From Longimycelium tulufanense (GTDB lineage: Bacteria; Actinomycetota; Actinomycetes; Mycobacteriales; Pseudonocardiaceae): a stretch of DNA of 64,000 nucleotides. The notes under the pieces were generated by a model, which ran no database searches, had not been told where the DNA came from, and saw nothing but the letters and a program-made list of their open reading frames with translations. The stretch lies in assembly GCF_014645795.1 (NCBI RefSeq), contig NZ_BMMK01000011.1, positions 108,304-172,303 of the forward strand. The letters are read 5' to 3'. A program made the translations under genes and the position numbers. Positions 27,339 through 34,667 of the stretch are shown piece after piece. Numbering within the stretch: position 1 is the first letter of the stretch; every line of letters begins with the position of its first letter.

Positions 27339-27368
27339 AAGCCCCGGGTTCAGGCCCGGGGCTTCTTG
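27335..27368. terminator. Strong bidirectional terminator
   Basis: A 14-bp perfect stem (CAAGAAGCCCCGGG and its complement) with a 6-base loop, followed by TTGT on the plus strand. It serves both the plus-strand integrase group and the tiny minus-strand zinc-ribbon gene that ends at 27375. Confidence 0.9.
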
Positions 27369-27374
27369 TTGTCT

Positions 27375-27464
27375 CTACTGCGCCGTCTGCCCAGTTCCGG
27401 GGCACTGACCCGGCTCGGCGTTCACAGTTTGTCCGCACGTCGGGCAGCTTCCCCACGAGGCCAT
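27375..27464 (-). CDS. Tiny zinc-ribbon protein (29 aa)
   Basis: ATG 27464 is preceded by a near-perfect AAGGAGGT at seven bases. The product contains CPTCG at residues 7-11 and a further Cys at 21, like a single zinc-ribbon knuckle. The gene ends seven bases before the terminator hairpin, which supports real expression. It is divergent from the 27578 gene across a 113-base promoter region. Confidence 0.55.
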   Translation of the reverse strand: MASWGSCPTCGQTVNAEPGQCPGTGQTAQ

Positions 27465-27577
27465 CGTGATACCTCCTTGGCGTTGGCCTCTCTTCGCCTA
27501 CCCTTCGGAAGGTTGGAGCCTGGTAGCTCCTCTGGACGCGGTAGGTGGGTACCTGCCGTACTCGGGAGTCTGGAAGT

Positions 27578-27799
27578 ATGGGTCAGGTGACAGTGACTGA
27601 GCTGGATGACCTCATGGTGAAGCTCCTTGTGGAGTCCGGTCACCGTGAGATCGATACAATTGAGATAGTGCCAACGTCAGACAGGCCCGATAATCACACG
27701 AGGTTGGTAGTTCAGTTCGCCAACGGATCAAACGTGACGATAATGGTACGCCAGGTTGTTGACAACAGGGGACGGACCATCCCGGGAGATATGCTGTGA
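27578..27799 (+). CDS. Small hypothetical protein, paralogue 1
   Basis: The 73-aa product starts at ATG 27578 (MGQVTVTELDD) and shares a pattern with the next gene: a Leu-rich helix, then SGH-xx-I-xx-I and a C-terminal GSNVTIMVR strand. Its stop overlaps the next start (GTGA). Function unknown. It lies in the accessory zone between integrase and repressor. Confidence 0.6.
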   Translation: MGQVTVTELDDLMVKLLVESGHREIDTIEIVPTSDRPDNHTRLVVQFANGSNVTIMVRQVVDNRGRTIPGDML

Positions 27800-28050
27800 G
27801 GGTAGATCGTTTTAAAGAGTTGCTAATTGCGCTGCTGACCCAGTCCGGGCATCCGGGTATCAGGTCCATTGACTCATACGAAGTGCCCAGCGTTGTCAAT
27901 CCTGTCGTGCGATGCTCAGACGGATCGGAAATCTATCTGGACATAGTTCGGTGTTCTCCTCCAAGTGGCGAAGACTTTTCACAACCGGAGAAGATCGTCG
28001 AACGACCAGAAGGAGTGGATATCAAAGTCGTACGACGGGCTGACAGCTAG
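27796..28050 (+). CDS. Small hypothetical protein, paralogue 2
   Basis: The 84-aa product starts at GTG 27796, coupled to the preceding gene. It repeats that gene's layout (LLIALLTQSGHPGIRSI, then GSEIYLDIVR) with low identity and a longer charged tail. The pair may form a heterodimer. A perfect 14-bp hairpin follows it. Confidence 0.6.
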   Translation: MRVDRFKELLIALLTQSGHPGIRSIDSYEVPSVVNPVVRCSDGSEIYLDIVRCSPPSGEDFSQPEKIVERPEGVDIKVVRRADS

Positions 28051-28056
28051 ATGCCG

Positions 28057-28090
28057 AGAACGGCGGAGAGTTGTGGCTCTCCGCCGTTCT
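28057..28090. terminator. Hairpin after the paralogue pair
   Basis: A 14-bp perfect stem AGAACGGCGGAGAG with its complement and a 6-base loop, starting six bases after the stop at 28050, followed by GTTCTG. Confidence 0.85.
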
Positions 28091-28130
28091 GTTCTGCGGG
28101 TACACCAACTCAGACGTCTAGGCGCGTAAC

Positions 28131-28292
28131 CTACGCCATCACTAGAGAGAACGGACCACCCTGGCCCGAGTCAGGTTTTTCACCGCTGCCGAGACAGAAA
28201 TTGCACGTGTTCCCGCTTCGGGACTGACCACTGCCGTTACATACCGGGCACGCCTCTGACGGAGGACGAGGAACCGGTAACGCACTGTCCAT
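28131..28292 (-). CDS. Small DnaJ-type zinc-knuckle protein
   Basis: The 53-aa product from ATG 28292 has two CxxCxGxG knuckles (CPVCNGSG and CNFCLGSG), like half of a DnaJ zinc domain. GAAGGGG precedes the start. It lies four bases after the stop of the upstream minus-strand gene. It may bind nucleic acid or protein. Common in actinobacterial mobile DNA, but no specific role is known. Confidence 0.6.
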   Translation of the reverse strand: MDSALPVPRPPSEACPVCNGSGQSRSGNTCNFCLGSGEKPDSGQGGPFSLVMA

Positions 28293-28296
28293 GGCA

Positions 28297-28722
28297 TCAT
28301 CCCCTTCCGCGAATCTTTCGCAGCGACGGCTTCGGGTCAACACAGTCACACTCGTTTAGCGTGACAGCCTCACAGCAGAAGTCCAGTTGTTCAGCGGGTA
28401 GTCGCACCCCGGAATGCACGGTGTGCCCATGGGATGCTTCCGACAGGTTCACCCGGTACGAGTCCGAGAAGTCCCTGGGGTCTTTGGCGCGTTTCCCGGC
28501 CGCTGCCGCGTCCAGGTCTGCGGGCCTGGTAGCTCGCCGGGTGTGGTCATCGATCCAGTCCGCGACCGCGTCGGGGGTCTCTAGCACCGCGTCGGGGGTG
28601 CGTGACAGACGCGCCCGCCGATCCTCCATGTGCCGTCCTGAAGGGCGCCTGCCGGTGTAGGCGTGCCAGTGGACCCCCGCTGCCTTCCACGCATCGGATA
28701 CTGGCCAGTCATCGTGTTGCAT
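28297..28722 (-). CDS. Hypothetical phage/accessory protein
   Basis: The 141-aa product from ATG 28722 opens MQHDDWPVSDAWKAAGVHW, contains a DAVLETPDAVADWIDDHTRR segment, and ends basic with three Cys residues near 115-130 (FCCEAV, CDC). No family recognised. It appears to form an operon with the zinc-knuckle gene. Confidence 0.5.
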   Translation of the reverse strand: MQHDDWPVSDAWKAAGVHWHAYTGRRPSGRHMEDRRARLSRTPDAVLETPDAVADWIDDHTRRATRPADLDAAAAGKRAKDPRDFSDSYRVNLSEASHGHTVHSGVRLPAEQLDFCCEAVTLNECDCVDPKPSLRKIRGRG

Positions 28723-28808
28723 GGTCCCCAGTGTGACAGGCGCGCACAGGTGGTTCCAGACGCGCGAACGGCGGAAGACACGCAGTCCTCCGCCGCTCCG
28801 CTGTTACT

Positions 28809-28991
28809 TCAGTTCAGGTCGAGCTTGCCTTGCTTGGTGCTAGCCACGAACGCCGCGAACGCGGCACGGTCGAACCGCAGCATAGGTCCGGAACGGTTCT
28901 TACTGTCACGGACGGCCGCACCGGTAGGTAAACCGGCGACTTCAACGCAAGATGCTGTTTGAGTGCTCCGGGCACTCTTACGCCACTGCAT
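28809..28991 (-). CDS. DUF397 family protein
   Basis: The 60-aa product has the family's WRKSARS opening, SCVEVAGLP, VRDSKNRSGPMLRF and AFVAST motifs. DUF397 proteins are partners of XRE/DUF5753 regulators in actinomycetes and can behave like antitoxin-like modulators. The start shares a base with the regulator stop (TAATG), so the two are translated together. Confidence 0.88.
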   Translation of the reverse strand: MQWRKSARSTQTASCVEVAGLPTGAAVRDSKNRSGPMLRFDRAAFAAFVASTKQGKLDLN

Positions 28992-29839
28992 TACAGGGAC
29001 TCCAATCGGCTGATTTGATTCGAGATAAAACCCAGTGACTCGTCTGGGGTCAATGACACGTCCAGCATCACTTTTAGTGCTTCTTCGTACGCTGCGACAT
29101 CGTGTGCTTGGTGCAGAAACTGCCCCGAAATTCGGTTTTCAAGGTGCACAACAGGATCAGCAGACTCGTATTTGAGCAACATAAACGACCCTTCAAGTGC
29201 AGGATGCCACCCTGTCCGCGTTGGCGTTACTCGGAGATCAACAGTCTCCCACTGTGCCGCTTTAAGCAGGAACCTTAGTTGGTCGATCATGACGTTTGTA
29301 TCACCCATGGTCGACAAAATTGCCGGCTCGCCAATGATAGCCAACAAGCGAGTAGAGCCGCTACGGAGTACTTCCCTACGACCAATCCGTGTTGCGACGC
29401 GTGTCTCAATCTCCCGCTTTGGGATTCCCCCAGACGTCATCAAGGCACGGGCATAATCCGCCGTTTGGAGCAAGCCCGGCATGAGGGTATATATCACCTC
29501 GATTATCTGTGTCGCCGTCCGCTCCAATTCGATCAGTGCGGAAAGTTGCTGCTGTTGTGTCGGCATTCCGACTGAGAACCAGTGTGGGCCGTCAACATCC
29601 TGAGCCAGATCAACAAGCTCTTTCCGCTCGTTTTCCGAAGCTCCGGTAATCCTCCCGAACTGATCAACGCGATCTGACGAAGGCGAACGCTGTCCCGTCT
29701 CCCAGTGCCCAACGGCAGTATGGCTGACGTTGCCGAGTGCTTCGGCCATCTGTCGCAGGCTCAGGCCAGCGCGTTGTCGTGCCTCACGTAGGCGAGCCCC
29801 GAGTACCCGGGCACGAGGGGTGCCCCTGTCAACGGTCAT
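28991..29839 (-). CDS. XRE-family regulator with DUF5753 domain
   Basis: The 282-aa product has an N-terminal helix-turn-helix (LREARQRAGLSLRQMAEAL, then SHTAVGHWETGQRSPS). A C-terminal DUF5753 domain follows (IYTLMPGLLQTADYARALM, LRVTPTRTGWHPALEGSF). Such genes pair with DUF397. Here the pair faces a divergent plus-strand operon and may act as the prophage switch, although classical repressors look different. The 145-base divergent region upstream includes a -10-like CATATACGCT. Confidence 0.85.
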   Translation of the reverse strand: MTVDRGTPRARVLGARLREARQRAGLSLRQMAEALGNVSHTAVGHWETGQRSPSSDRVDQFGRITGASENERKELVDLAQDVDGPHWFSVGMPTQQQQLSALIELERTATQIIEVIYTLMPGLLQTADYARALMTSGGIPKREIETRVATRIGRREVLRSGSTRLLAIIGEPAILSTMGDTNVMIDQLRFLLKAAQWETVDLRVTPTRTGWHPALEGSFMLLKYESADPVVHLENRISGQFLHQAHDVAAYEEALKVMLDVSLTPDESLGFISNQISRLESL

Positions 29840-29984
29840 GACTCGCAGCGTATATGCAGCTCAGCAGCCCAGAGGAAACACCTGATCGGAGGATGGACCT
29901 GGTGTCTACTTTACTAGAGTCTGGCAGCGTTGCCACCATCGGAGATCCGTCGCCGGGATCATCGGCCCCAAGGAAGTGATCTTG

Positions 29985-30347
29985 ATGGAACCTCTGCACC
30001 CGCATCGGGTGAGCTACTACCGCATCGTGAAGGGCAGCCGTCACCTGGTCGCGACGGAAGACGTCGACGACTACGGCTTCTATCTGGGCTGGGAGCGTGG
30101 CGAGCCAGTTACCAGGCCGGCGAAGGACTACGCCTGTGGGCTCCTCGACGAACACCTCGACAGGGGCGTGTTGCTCCCTCGGCTGACGTCCGGCGAACGC
30201 TGGTACATCACGGTGCACCGCATCATGCCGGATGGCTCCCGACGGCTGCTGTGTGAGGTCGGGGCGAACGCTGTGGTCGACGACGGGGGCATCGTCTCGG
30301 TGTCGCCGAGTGGGCAGCCAGCTACCTCGCGCCGGAGGTCGGCGTGA
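29985..30347 (+). CDS. Hypothetical protein
   Basis: The 120-aa product from ATG 29985 follows AAGGAAG. It is a soluble mixed alpha/beta protein (SYYRIVKGSRHLVATEDVDD, RWYITVHRIMPDGSRRLLCE) without recognised domains. It opens a four-gene plus-strand operon divergent from the DUF5753 regulator. Confidence 0.55.
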   Translation: MEPLHPHRVSYYRIVKGSRHLVATEDVDDYGFYLGWERGEPVTRPAKDYACGLLDEHLDRGVLLPRLTSGERWYITVHRIMPDGSRRLLCEVGANAVVDDGGIVSVSPSGQPATSRRRSA

Positions 30348-30526
30348 TCCATCTCTTGATGCTGGGGACGGTGCTGGCGTTGACCGGCGTCGTCTGGATC
30401 TACCTGTCGTATCACTACGCGTCGGGTTCGCCGTCCGGGCGGCACGCACCCGAGTCCGGACGGGTTCCGGCTCACCGGCTGATTCGTCGGTATGGACGGC
30501 GGTACGGACTTCGGGTGGTGGCGTGA
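30344..30526 (+). CDS. Single-pass membrane protein (60 aa)
   Basis: GTG 30344 overlaps the previous stop (GTGA). One TM at about residues 3-24 (LLMLGTVLALTGVVWIYLSY) is followed by a basic Arg-rich tail. Orientation is probably C-terminus inside. Function unknown. Confidence 0.5.
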   Translation: MIHLLMLGTVLALTGVVWIYLSYHYASGSPSGRHAPESGRVPAHRLIRRYGRRYGLRVVA

Positions 30527-30612
30527 TTACCACCTGGGTGCTGCTGCTTGTATTCGCTGTTGTGTTGGCCGTTGTTGTAGGCGTGGTGATCGATGATGAA
30601 TACGAAGACTGA
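30523..30612 (+). CDS. Tiny membrane protein (29 aa)
   Basis: GTG 30523 overlaps the previous stop as GTGA. The product is almost entirely one hydrophobic helix (WVLLLVFAVVLAVVVGVVI) with an acidic DDEYED tail. The repeated start-stop overlap argues that it is translated. It could be a regulatory small membrane protein or help the preceding one. Confidence 0.5.
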   Translation: MITTWVLLLVFAVVLAVVVGVVIDDEYED

Positions 30613-30625
30613 ACACGGAGGATCG

Positions 30626-30931
30626 ATGTCTGAGCGTGTGGTGTACATGACGGAGGCACTGGGCGAGGGTTGGACGCTTACCCAGGATGCTATTGATCGG
30701 GAGCGGGGGCGTTGGACTGTTTGTCACGACGGGAACATGGTCGGGCTGATCACCCGGACCAGCGCCGACCGCGGGGTGCGAGGCTGGGAGGCTCGTCTGT
30801 ACCACTGTGCCGGGCCGGTGATCCAACCGGGGTGGTCCCGTGGCAACCGTGGCTGGGTGCGGCTGTGGAGGACTCGCCTAGCTGCCGCTGAGAGCCTGGT
30901 TGTGGAGTTTAGGCGCGTCGGGATGGTGTAG
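30626..30931 (+). CDS. Hypothetical protein
   Basis: The 101-aa product from ATG 30626 is preceded by CGGAGGA. It is Trp/Arg-rich (GWTLTQDAIDRERGRWTV, GWEARLYHCAGP, NRGWVRLWRTRL), compact and likely soluble. No family recognised. It is the last gene of the plus-strand accessory operon. Confidence 0.55.
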   Translation: MSERVVYMTEALGEGWTLTQDAIDRERGRWTVCHDGNMVGLITRTSADRGVRGWEARLYHCAGPVIQPGWSRGNRGWVRLWRTRLAAAESLVVEFRRVGMV

Positions 30932-30940
30932 GTACCCCAG

Positions 30941-30987
30941 ACACAAGGCGGCCCCCGTAGCAGGTACCTACGGGGGCCGCCTTGTGT
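30941..30987. terminator. Very strong hairpin terminator
   Basis: A 19-bp perfect stem (ACACAAGGCGGCCCCCGTA and its complement) with a 9-base loop, followed by TTTA, ends the plus-strand operon. Confidence 0.92.
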
Positions 30988-31014
30988 TTACCAGGCAGCG
31001 CCCGGACACGCCAA

Positions 31015-31050
31015 AGCAGCCCCCTCCGTCGCATGACGGAGGGGGCTGCT
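31015..31050. terminator. Second hairpin terminator for the minus-strand late operon
   Basis: A 16-bp perfect stem (AGCAGCCCCCTCCGTC and its complement) with a GCAT loop lies seven bases beyond the end of the minus-strand gene at 31057. It would stop late phage transcription from running into the lysogeny zone. Confidence 0.9.
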
Positions 31051-31056
31051 GGGTGC

Positions 31057-31221
31057 TTACTCGTCTGCGTCCACCACCCAGTGGCCGGTTCGGTGCTGGC
31101 AGTCGCATCCACGGCACGCGGCGTGGTACGCATCAATGGAGGCCCGCGTCGCTTCGTCGTCCTCGGCCAAGGCGGCCTCGTTGAGGTCTCCGGCCTGTCG
31201 ACACGCTATGCAGATCACCAT
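31057..31221 (-). CDS. Small Cys-rich protein
   Basis: The 54-aa product from ATG 31221 has CIACR at the start and CRGCDC with nearby His residues near the end, suggesting one zinc site. It overlaps the nuclease gene by seven bases and is the last gene of the late operon. Confidence 0.55.
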   Translation of the reverse strand: MVICIACRQAGDLNEAALAEDDEATRASIDAYHAACRGCDCQHRTGHWVVDADE

Positions 31222-31532
31222 GTCTTCCAGTGGGCATGACCGGCGTCTACCAGTGCGGCGTTGACATGCTGCTCCCCGAGCCACATTTTGACGAGGTAGC
31301 GGCCGTACTTGTCGGCCTTCGTCGTCTTCACGCAAACCTCGGTGCCCGGTCGTAGCAGGTTCGCCAGCCACAACTTCGATGCCCGGCCTTCCGGTGTGTG
31401 TGCCTCTGGCGCGTCGATGCCCTCAAGGCGACACGACACGTCGTAGATGTGCACGTCCATTCCTAGGTCGATGTCGAGTCGTACCGTGTCGCCGTCGACT
31501 ACGCGGACCACTGCGGCGCGGTACTCGTACAT
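31215..31532 (-). CDS. Staphylococcal-nuclease-like (thermonuclease family) protein
   Basis: The 105-aa product matches the SNase fold: VRVVDGDTVRLDIDLG, then RLEGIDAPE, KADKYGRYLVKMWLG and VNAALVDAGHA. The Asp and Arg residues of the active site appear present. It is shorter than secreted nucleases and has no signal peptide. It is located next to the lysins, as often seen in actinophages. It may degrade host DNA or act in DNA metabolism. Confidence 0.8.
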   Translation of the reverse strand: MYEYRAAVVRVVDGDTVRLDIDLGMDVHIYDVSCRLEGIDAPEAHTPEGRASKLWLANLLRPGTEVCVKTTKADKYGRYLVKMWLGEQHVNAALVDAGHAHWKTW

Positions 31533-31533
31533 G

Positions 31534-32310
31534 TCAGTCCTTCTTGCTCATCCGCTGCACGAGTATGTCAGCCGCTTTCTCGGCCACTGTGTCAAGTTGC
31601 TCATCAGTCACAGCCGGAGATGACACCTTGTCGTGCAGTTCGCGCACTGCAACGAGTACTTCCTTAAGGATTTCGTGCACTGTGCGCGAGTGCCACTCGG
31701 TGTAGCTTGCGTTCTCCCAAGCTTGAATCTTCTTGTCGGTGTAGTAGTTGCCGTCGTCCGACACCACAGGGATCGGGTAGTTCCACGACATATCGTTGCC
31801 TTCCTGGGCACGCTGGTTGATCTCCGGGATAGCTGCGAGAGCGTTACGTCCTGGGCACGCGGTATCAGCGTTGCCGGGGGCCTGCCGATGTCCGCCAGTG
31901 ATGCGCTGTTGTCTCCACCAGCCTGCCTGATAGCCATGTCGTAGCAGGGCTGCAACGGCGCGTTTCTGGGCTGCGGTGGGGATGTCGGTCTCGTAGTTAC
32001 CCACCAGGACGATGGCGCGGCCGATGCTGTTGCGGCCAGAGGTGTGTGTGCCCTGGCGGTCAACCGAGTGTCCCTCGAAGACCCGTCCGGACGGTGTCAC
32101 GACAAACGTGTAGCTGATCCCACTGCCGAAGCGGTCTTCGCCGATCTGCTCGATGTGTTGCACTGCGGAAGCATCCGTCGCGAACGAAGCGTTGATCGAC
32201 GGGGCCGGGGTCACCGAATGATGCAACCAAATCTCTGATGCCGGTAGTGGCGCCGGCCCGTCTCCGTTGTCGTAGCGGGCACCCCACTGGGCGCGGCTAA
32301 CGATCTCCAC
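31534..32310 (-). CDS. Endolysin: N-acetylmuramoyl-L-alanine amidase
   Basis: The 258-aa product has an Amidase_2/PGRP domain at residues about 5-165 with zinc ligands in IWLHHSVTP, GGHRQAPG and the final CPG Cys. GISYTFVVTPSGRVFEG and the HTSGRN loop are typical. The C-terminal 75 residues carry a module (PVVSDDGNYYTDKKIQAWEN) shared with the neighbouring lysin, followed by a coiled helix. GTG 32310 fits the domain start. It overlaps the other lysin by 14 bases. Confidence 0.85.
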   Translation of the reverse strand: MEIVSRAQWGARYDNGDGPAPLPASEIWLHHSVTPAPSINASFATDASAVQHIEQIGEDRFGSGISYTFVVTPSGRVFEGHSVDRQGTHTSGRNSIGRAIVLVGNYETDIPTAAQKRAVAALLRHGYQAGWWRQQRITGGHRQAPGNADTACPGRNALAAIPEINQRAQEGNDMSWNYPIPVVSDDGNYYTDKKIQAWENASYTEWHSRTVHEILKEVLVAVRELHDKVSSPAVTDEQLDTVAEKAADILVQRMSKKD

Positions 32311-33583
32311 GTAGTTCCGCCTCGATGGCTTCAAGCTCGTCGGCAATCTGTTGGGCGAGAGCATGACTGTTGCGGGCATGCCACTTCTTGTAGGCGGCGT
32401 TCTCCCACGCTGCGATGGTGCGGTTGTCGTAGTCTTGGCCGTCCGCGCGCACAACTGGGAACCGGTATGCCCAGTCAGGCCCACTCAAAGCTGAGGACGA
32501 TGATGCGTCCCACTGACCGAAGTCGAACCCGAAGCTCAGGTTGTAGTCGACTGCGTGCCCTCGGAAGCGGATGGGGTTCACCACGGTGTCGACGTCGGTT
32601 TGTGCCATGCTGATCCGCGTGTCCCAACTGCCTGCGGACCAGGATCGTGTTTGCCACGCCTTAGCCACGAACCGCTTGCGTGACGGGTTGTCCCCCAGCA
32701 AGTACTCACAGACGCGATACGACCCGTAGACGCCGGTCTTACCAACACCAATGACCGACGCGATGCCGTCGAACGTGGATGCCACCTGCGAACCATGGCC
32801 GTCGAAGTCAACCGCGAAGTAGATGAATGGGTCCTGTGGACTGCCTGCCTGGCGGGAGAAGCGCAACGCGTTCTCGGCGGCGGCTCGACCGGCGTTGTAG
32901 CCACCCTTGGCCCAGTCCGCGGTCGTCTGGTACACGACAACGATGGATAGGCCAGCCGCCTTCAACGCATCCGCCTCGCGCGCCGTCAACTCCTTACCGG
33001 TGGTTCCGGAGTTGGTCACGTAGCGGACGGCGAAGGTATAGCCGGCCTGACGAAGCTCGTGAGGATCGGGGCGCCCCCACGAGTAGTCCACACCGCGCCG
33101 ACGAAGCTCGGGCGCCACGGCAGCGATGTCAGACACGTTGGCGGCAAGGTGGATGTGGTCGCGGTGGCCGGCGACGGCGTACGGTCCGACGCGCTGCTTG
33201 TTCTTGACGTAGTAGCCTCCGCCGTCAGACCGAGTGTGAATCAGTTCCAGGTACTGGTCGGAGTGGTCATAGAGCCGGCGAGCCATCTCGGACATGGAGG
33301 CCCAGTCGCTCGGGTATGCGGTAGCGACGTCCACTGCCTTGCCGGCACCGTGGTAGCTGCCCGGTTCGTTGCGGTAGCCGGAGGTGAAGTACCACCGGAA
33401 TTCAGCGCCCGGTGGCCCGCACAGCTTGGCGATCCAGTCCAAGAGGACGTTCTGGTTGCCTTCCAGGTCTGCGTTGAAGCCACCACCGGCCTGAGCGTTG
33501 CGGTAGAACCAGGGAATCAGTCCATGCTTCAGGTCACGGCGTCGAACCTCGGGCGCGCGTGAGTTGCGGGCGAGAAGGGCCAT
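32297..33583 (-). CDS. Two-domain lysin: M15-like peptidase plus DUF1906 glycoside-hydrolase-like
   Basis: The 428-aa product has an N-terminal D-Ala-D-Ala carboxypeptidase-like domain (TSGYRNEPGSYHGAGKAVDV and GHRDHIHLA, zinc ligands). An Rv2525c-like/DUF1906 barrel follows (VDYSWGRPDPHELRQAGYTF, FIYFAVDFD). A C-terminal module, PVVRADGQDYDNRTIAAWEN, is shared with the amidase. It probably cleaves peptidoglycan peptides and glycan. ATG 33583 shares a base with the preceding stop. With the amidase it forms the lysis set. Confidence 0.82.
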   Translation of the reverse strand: MALLARNSRAPEVRRRDLKHGLIPWFYRNAQAGGGFNADLEGNQNVLLDWIAKLCGPPGAEFRWYFTSGYRNEPGSYHGAGKAVDVATAYPSDWASMSEMARRLYDHSDQYLELIHTRSDGGGYYVKNKQRVGPYAVAGHRDHIHLAANVSDIAAVAPELRRRGVDYSWGRPDPHELRQAGYTFAVRYVTNSGTTGKELTAREADALKAAGLSIVVVYQTTADWAKGGYNAGRAAAENALRFSRQAGSPQDPFIYFAVDFDGHGSQVASTFDGIASVIGVGKTGVYGSYRVCEYLLGDNPSRKRFVAKAWQTRSWSAGSWDTRISMAQTDVDTVVNPIRFRGHAVDYNLSFGFDFGQWDASSSSALSGPDWAYRFPVVRADGQDYDNRTIAAWENAAYKKWHARNSHALAQQIADELEAIEAELRGDR

Positions 33584-33816
33584 TAGTCGTCGTTGACCTT
33601 CGACAGGTCTAGGCCCAACTCTTCAGGCGGTTTCGGTGGTGTGAGTCCTGCGCTGGCCATCAGGTACACCAGGCTCCCGATGTAGTGGAGCGCGGCGACG
33701 CGAAACGAGCGAAGCTCTTCGATCTCACGGCGCAACTGACGTTGACGTGTTGCTACGTATCCCGCGACGACCGTTCCCAGCGGTCCGAAAACGGAAAGTA
33801 GAAGTTCTGGTGTCAT
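33583..33816 (-). CDS. Small membrane protein, holin candidate
   Basis: The 77-aa product starts with one hydrophobic segment (LLLSVFGPLGTVVAGYVA, residues about 5-22), then an Arg/Glu-rich helix and a second moderately hydrophobic stretch (ALHYIGSLVYLMASAGL). Position directly before the lysins fits a holin. Start and stop both overlap neighbours (ATGA and TAATG). Confidence 0.55.
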   Translation of the reverse strand: MTPELLLSVFGPLGTVVAGYVATRQRQLRREIEELRSFRVAALHYIGSLVYLMASAGLTPPKPPEELGLDLSKVNDD

Positions 33817-34667
33817 GGGTTTGCCCCCCCGTCGCCCAAGTGAACTACGTTAAAGGCGTGTCCGGCATGCATCGTCGCGGTTCCGCCGTTCACGTCATCT
33901 TGACGGCTGACCTCGATAGAGAAGATGGTTGAGCCGTCGACGGCTTGCACGATGCCCGTGAAATTAGCTGGCAACTTCAGATCGTTAACACCGAGATGAA
34001 CCGTATGCCCGTCCTTGACGACTCCGTCAACCAGCACATTGAAATCAGCATCAGCGCCACTGCCACCCGCACCGGAAATACTCGCCAGGCCGCGCAGGCT
34101 AACCGCATAGTAGTGGTTCGCAACAGTGTTTTTCGTAACGGACCACAGTTGCACCGGAGTGGTCCCGAAAGTCGTGCTTGCACCGTCTTTGGCCTGGTGA
34201 ACCAAACCGCGGCTGATTTCATTGCCGTGCGTGTGATCCATGTCTCCCAGGTTGGTCACTCCCGACGTGTGCCGGTGGTGACCGGTTGTGGCAAACCTGG
34301 CAGATCCTGTCGACGTCGCCTTGACGTGATGCTCGGCCTCGATGGTCTCCGGTGCAACGGTCAACTGCTGTGGAGCATGCTTACCCGTCACCAGCAGACT
34401 GTTGCCCTGCTTCACGCACGTCACGATGTCGTTCACGCTCGGTACATATGAATAGTCATAGGCCACGCCAGCGATGTTCACCGTGTCGTCGCCGGACAGT
34501 TGGATCGTCAAACTCGGCGGCGGTCCGGCGTCAATCGCTACTACCTTGGCTTTGCGTAGAGCGGGGGGCTTCTGCAAGCCTGCGACGATCAGGTTGATCT
34601 GTGTAGCCAGGTCACGCAGTACAGCGTCACGCTGCGCTTGTCGACGCTGCTCCTCCTCGCGAGACAT
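33813..34667 (-). CDS. Tail-tip/baseplate protein
   Basis: The 284-aa product has an N-terminal coiled helix, an OB-like domain (KAKVVAIDAGPPPSLTIQL, then VPSVNDIVTCVKQGNSLLVTG), a His-rich GHHRHTSG turn and a C-terminal beta domain. This layout is common for proteins at the tail tip of actinophages. It is coupled to both neighbours. Confidence 0.65.
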   Translation of the reverse strand: MSREEEQRRQAQRDAVLRDLATQINLIVAGLQKPPALRKAKVVAIDAGPPPSLTIQLSGDDTVNIAGVAYDYSYVPSVNDIVTCVKQGNSLLVTGKHAPQQLTVAPETIEAEHHVKATSTGSARFATTGHHRHTSGVTNLGDMDHTHGNEISRGLVHQAKDGASTTFGTTPVQLWSVTKNTVANHYYAVSLRGLASISGAGGSGADADFNVLVDGVVKDGHTVHLGVNDLKLPANFTGIVQAVDGSTIFSIEVSRQDDVNGGTATMHAGHAFNVVHLGDGGANP

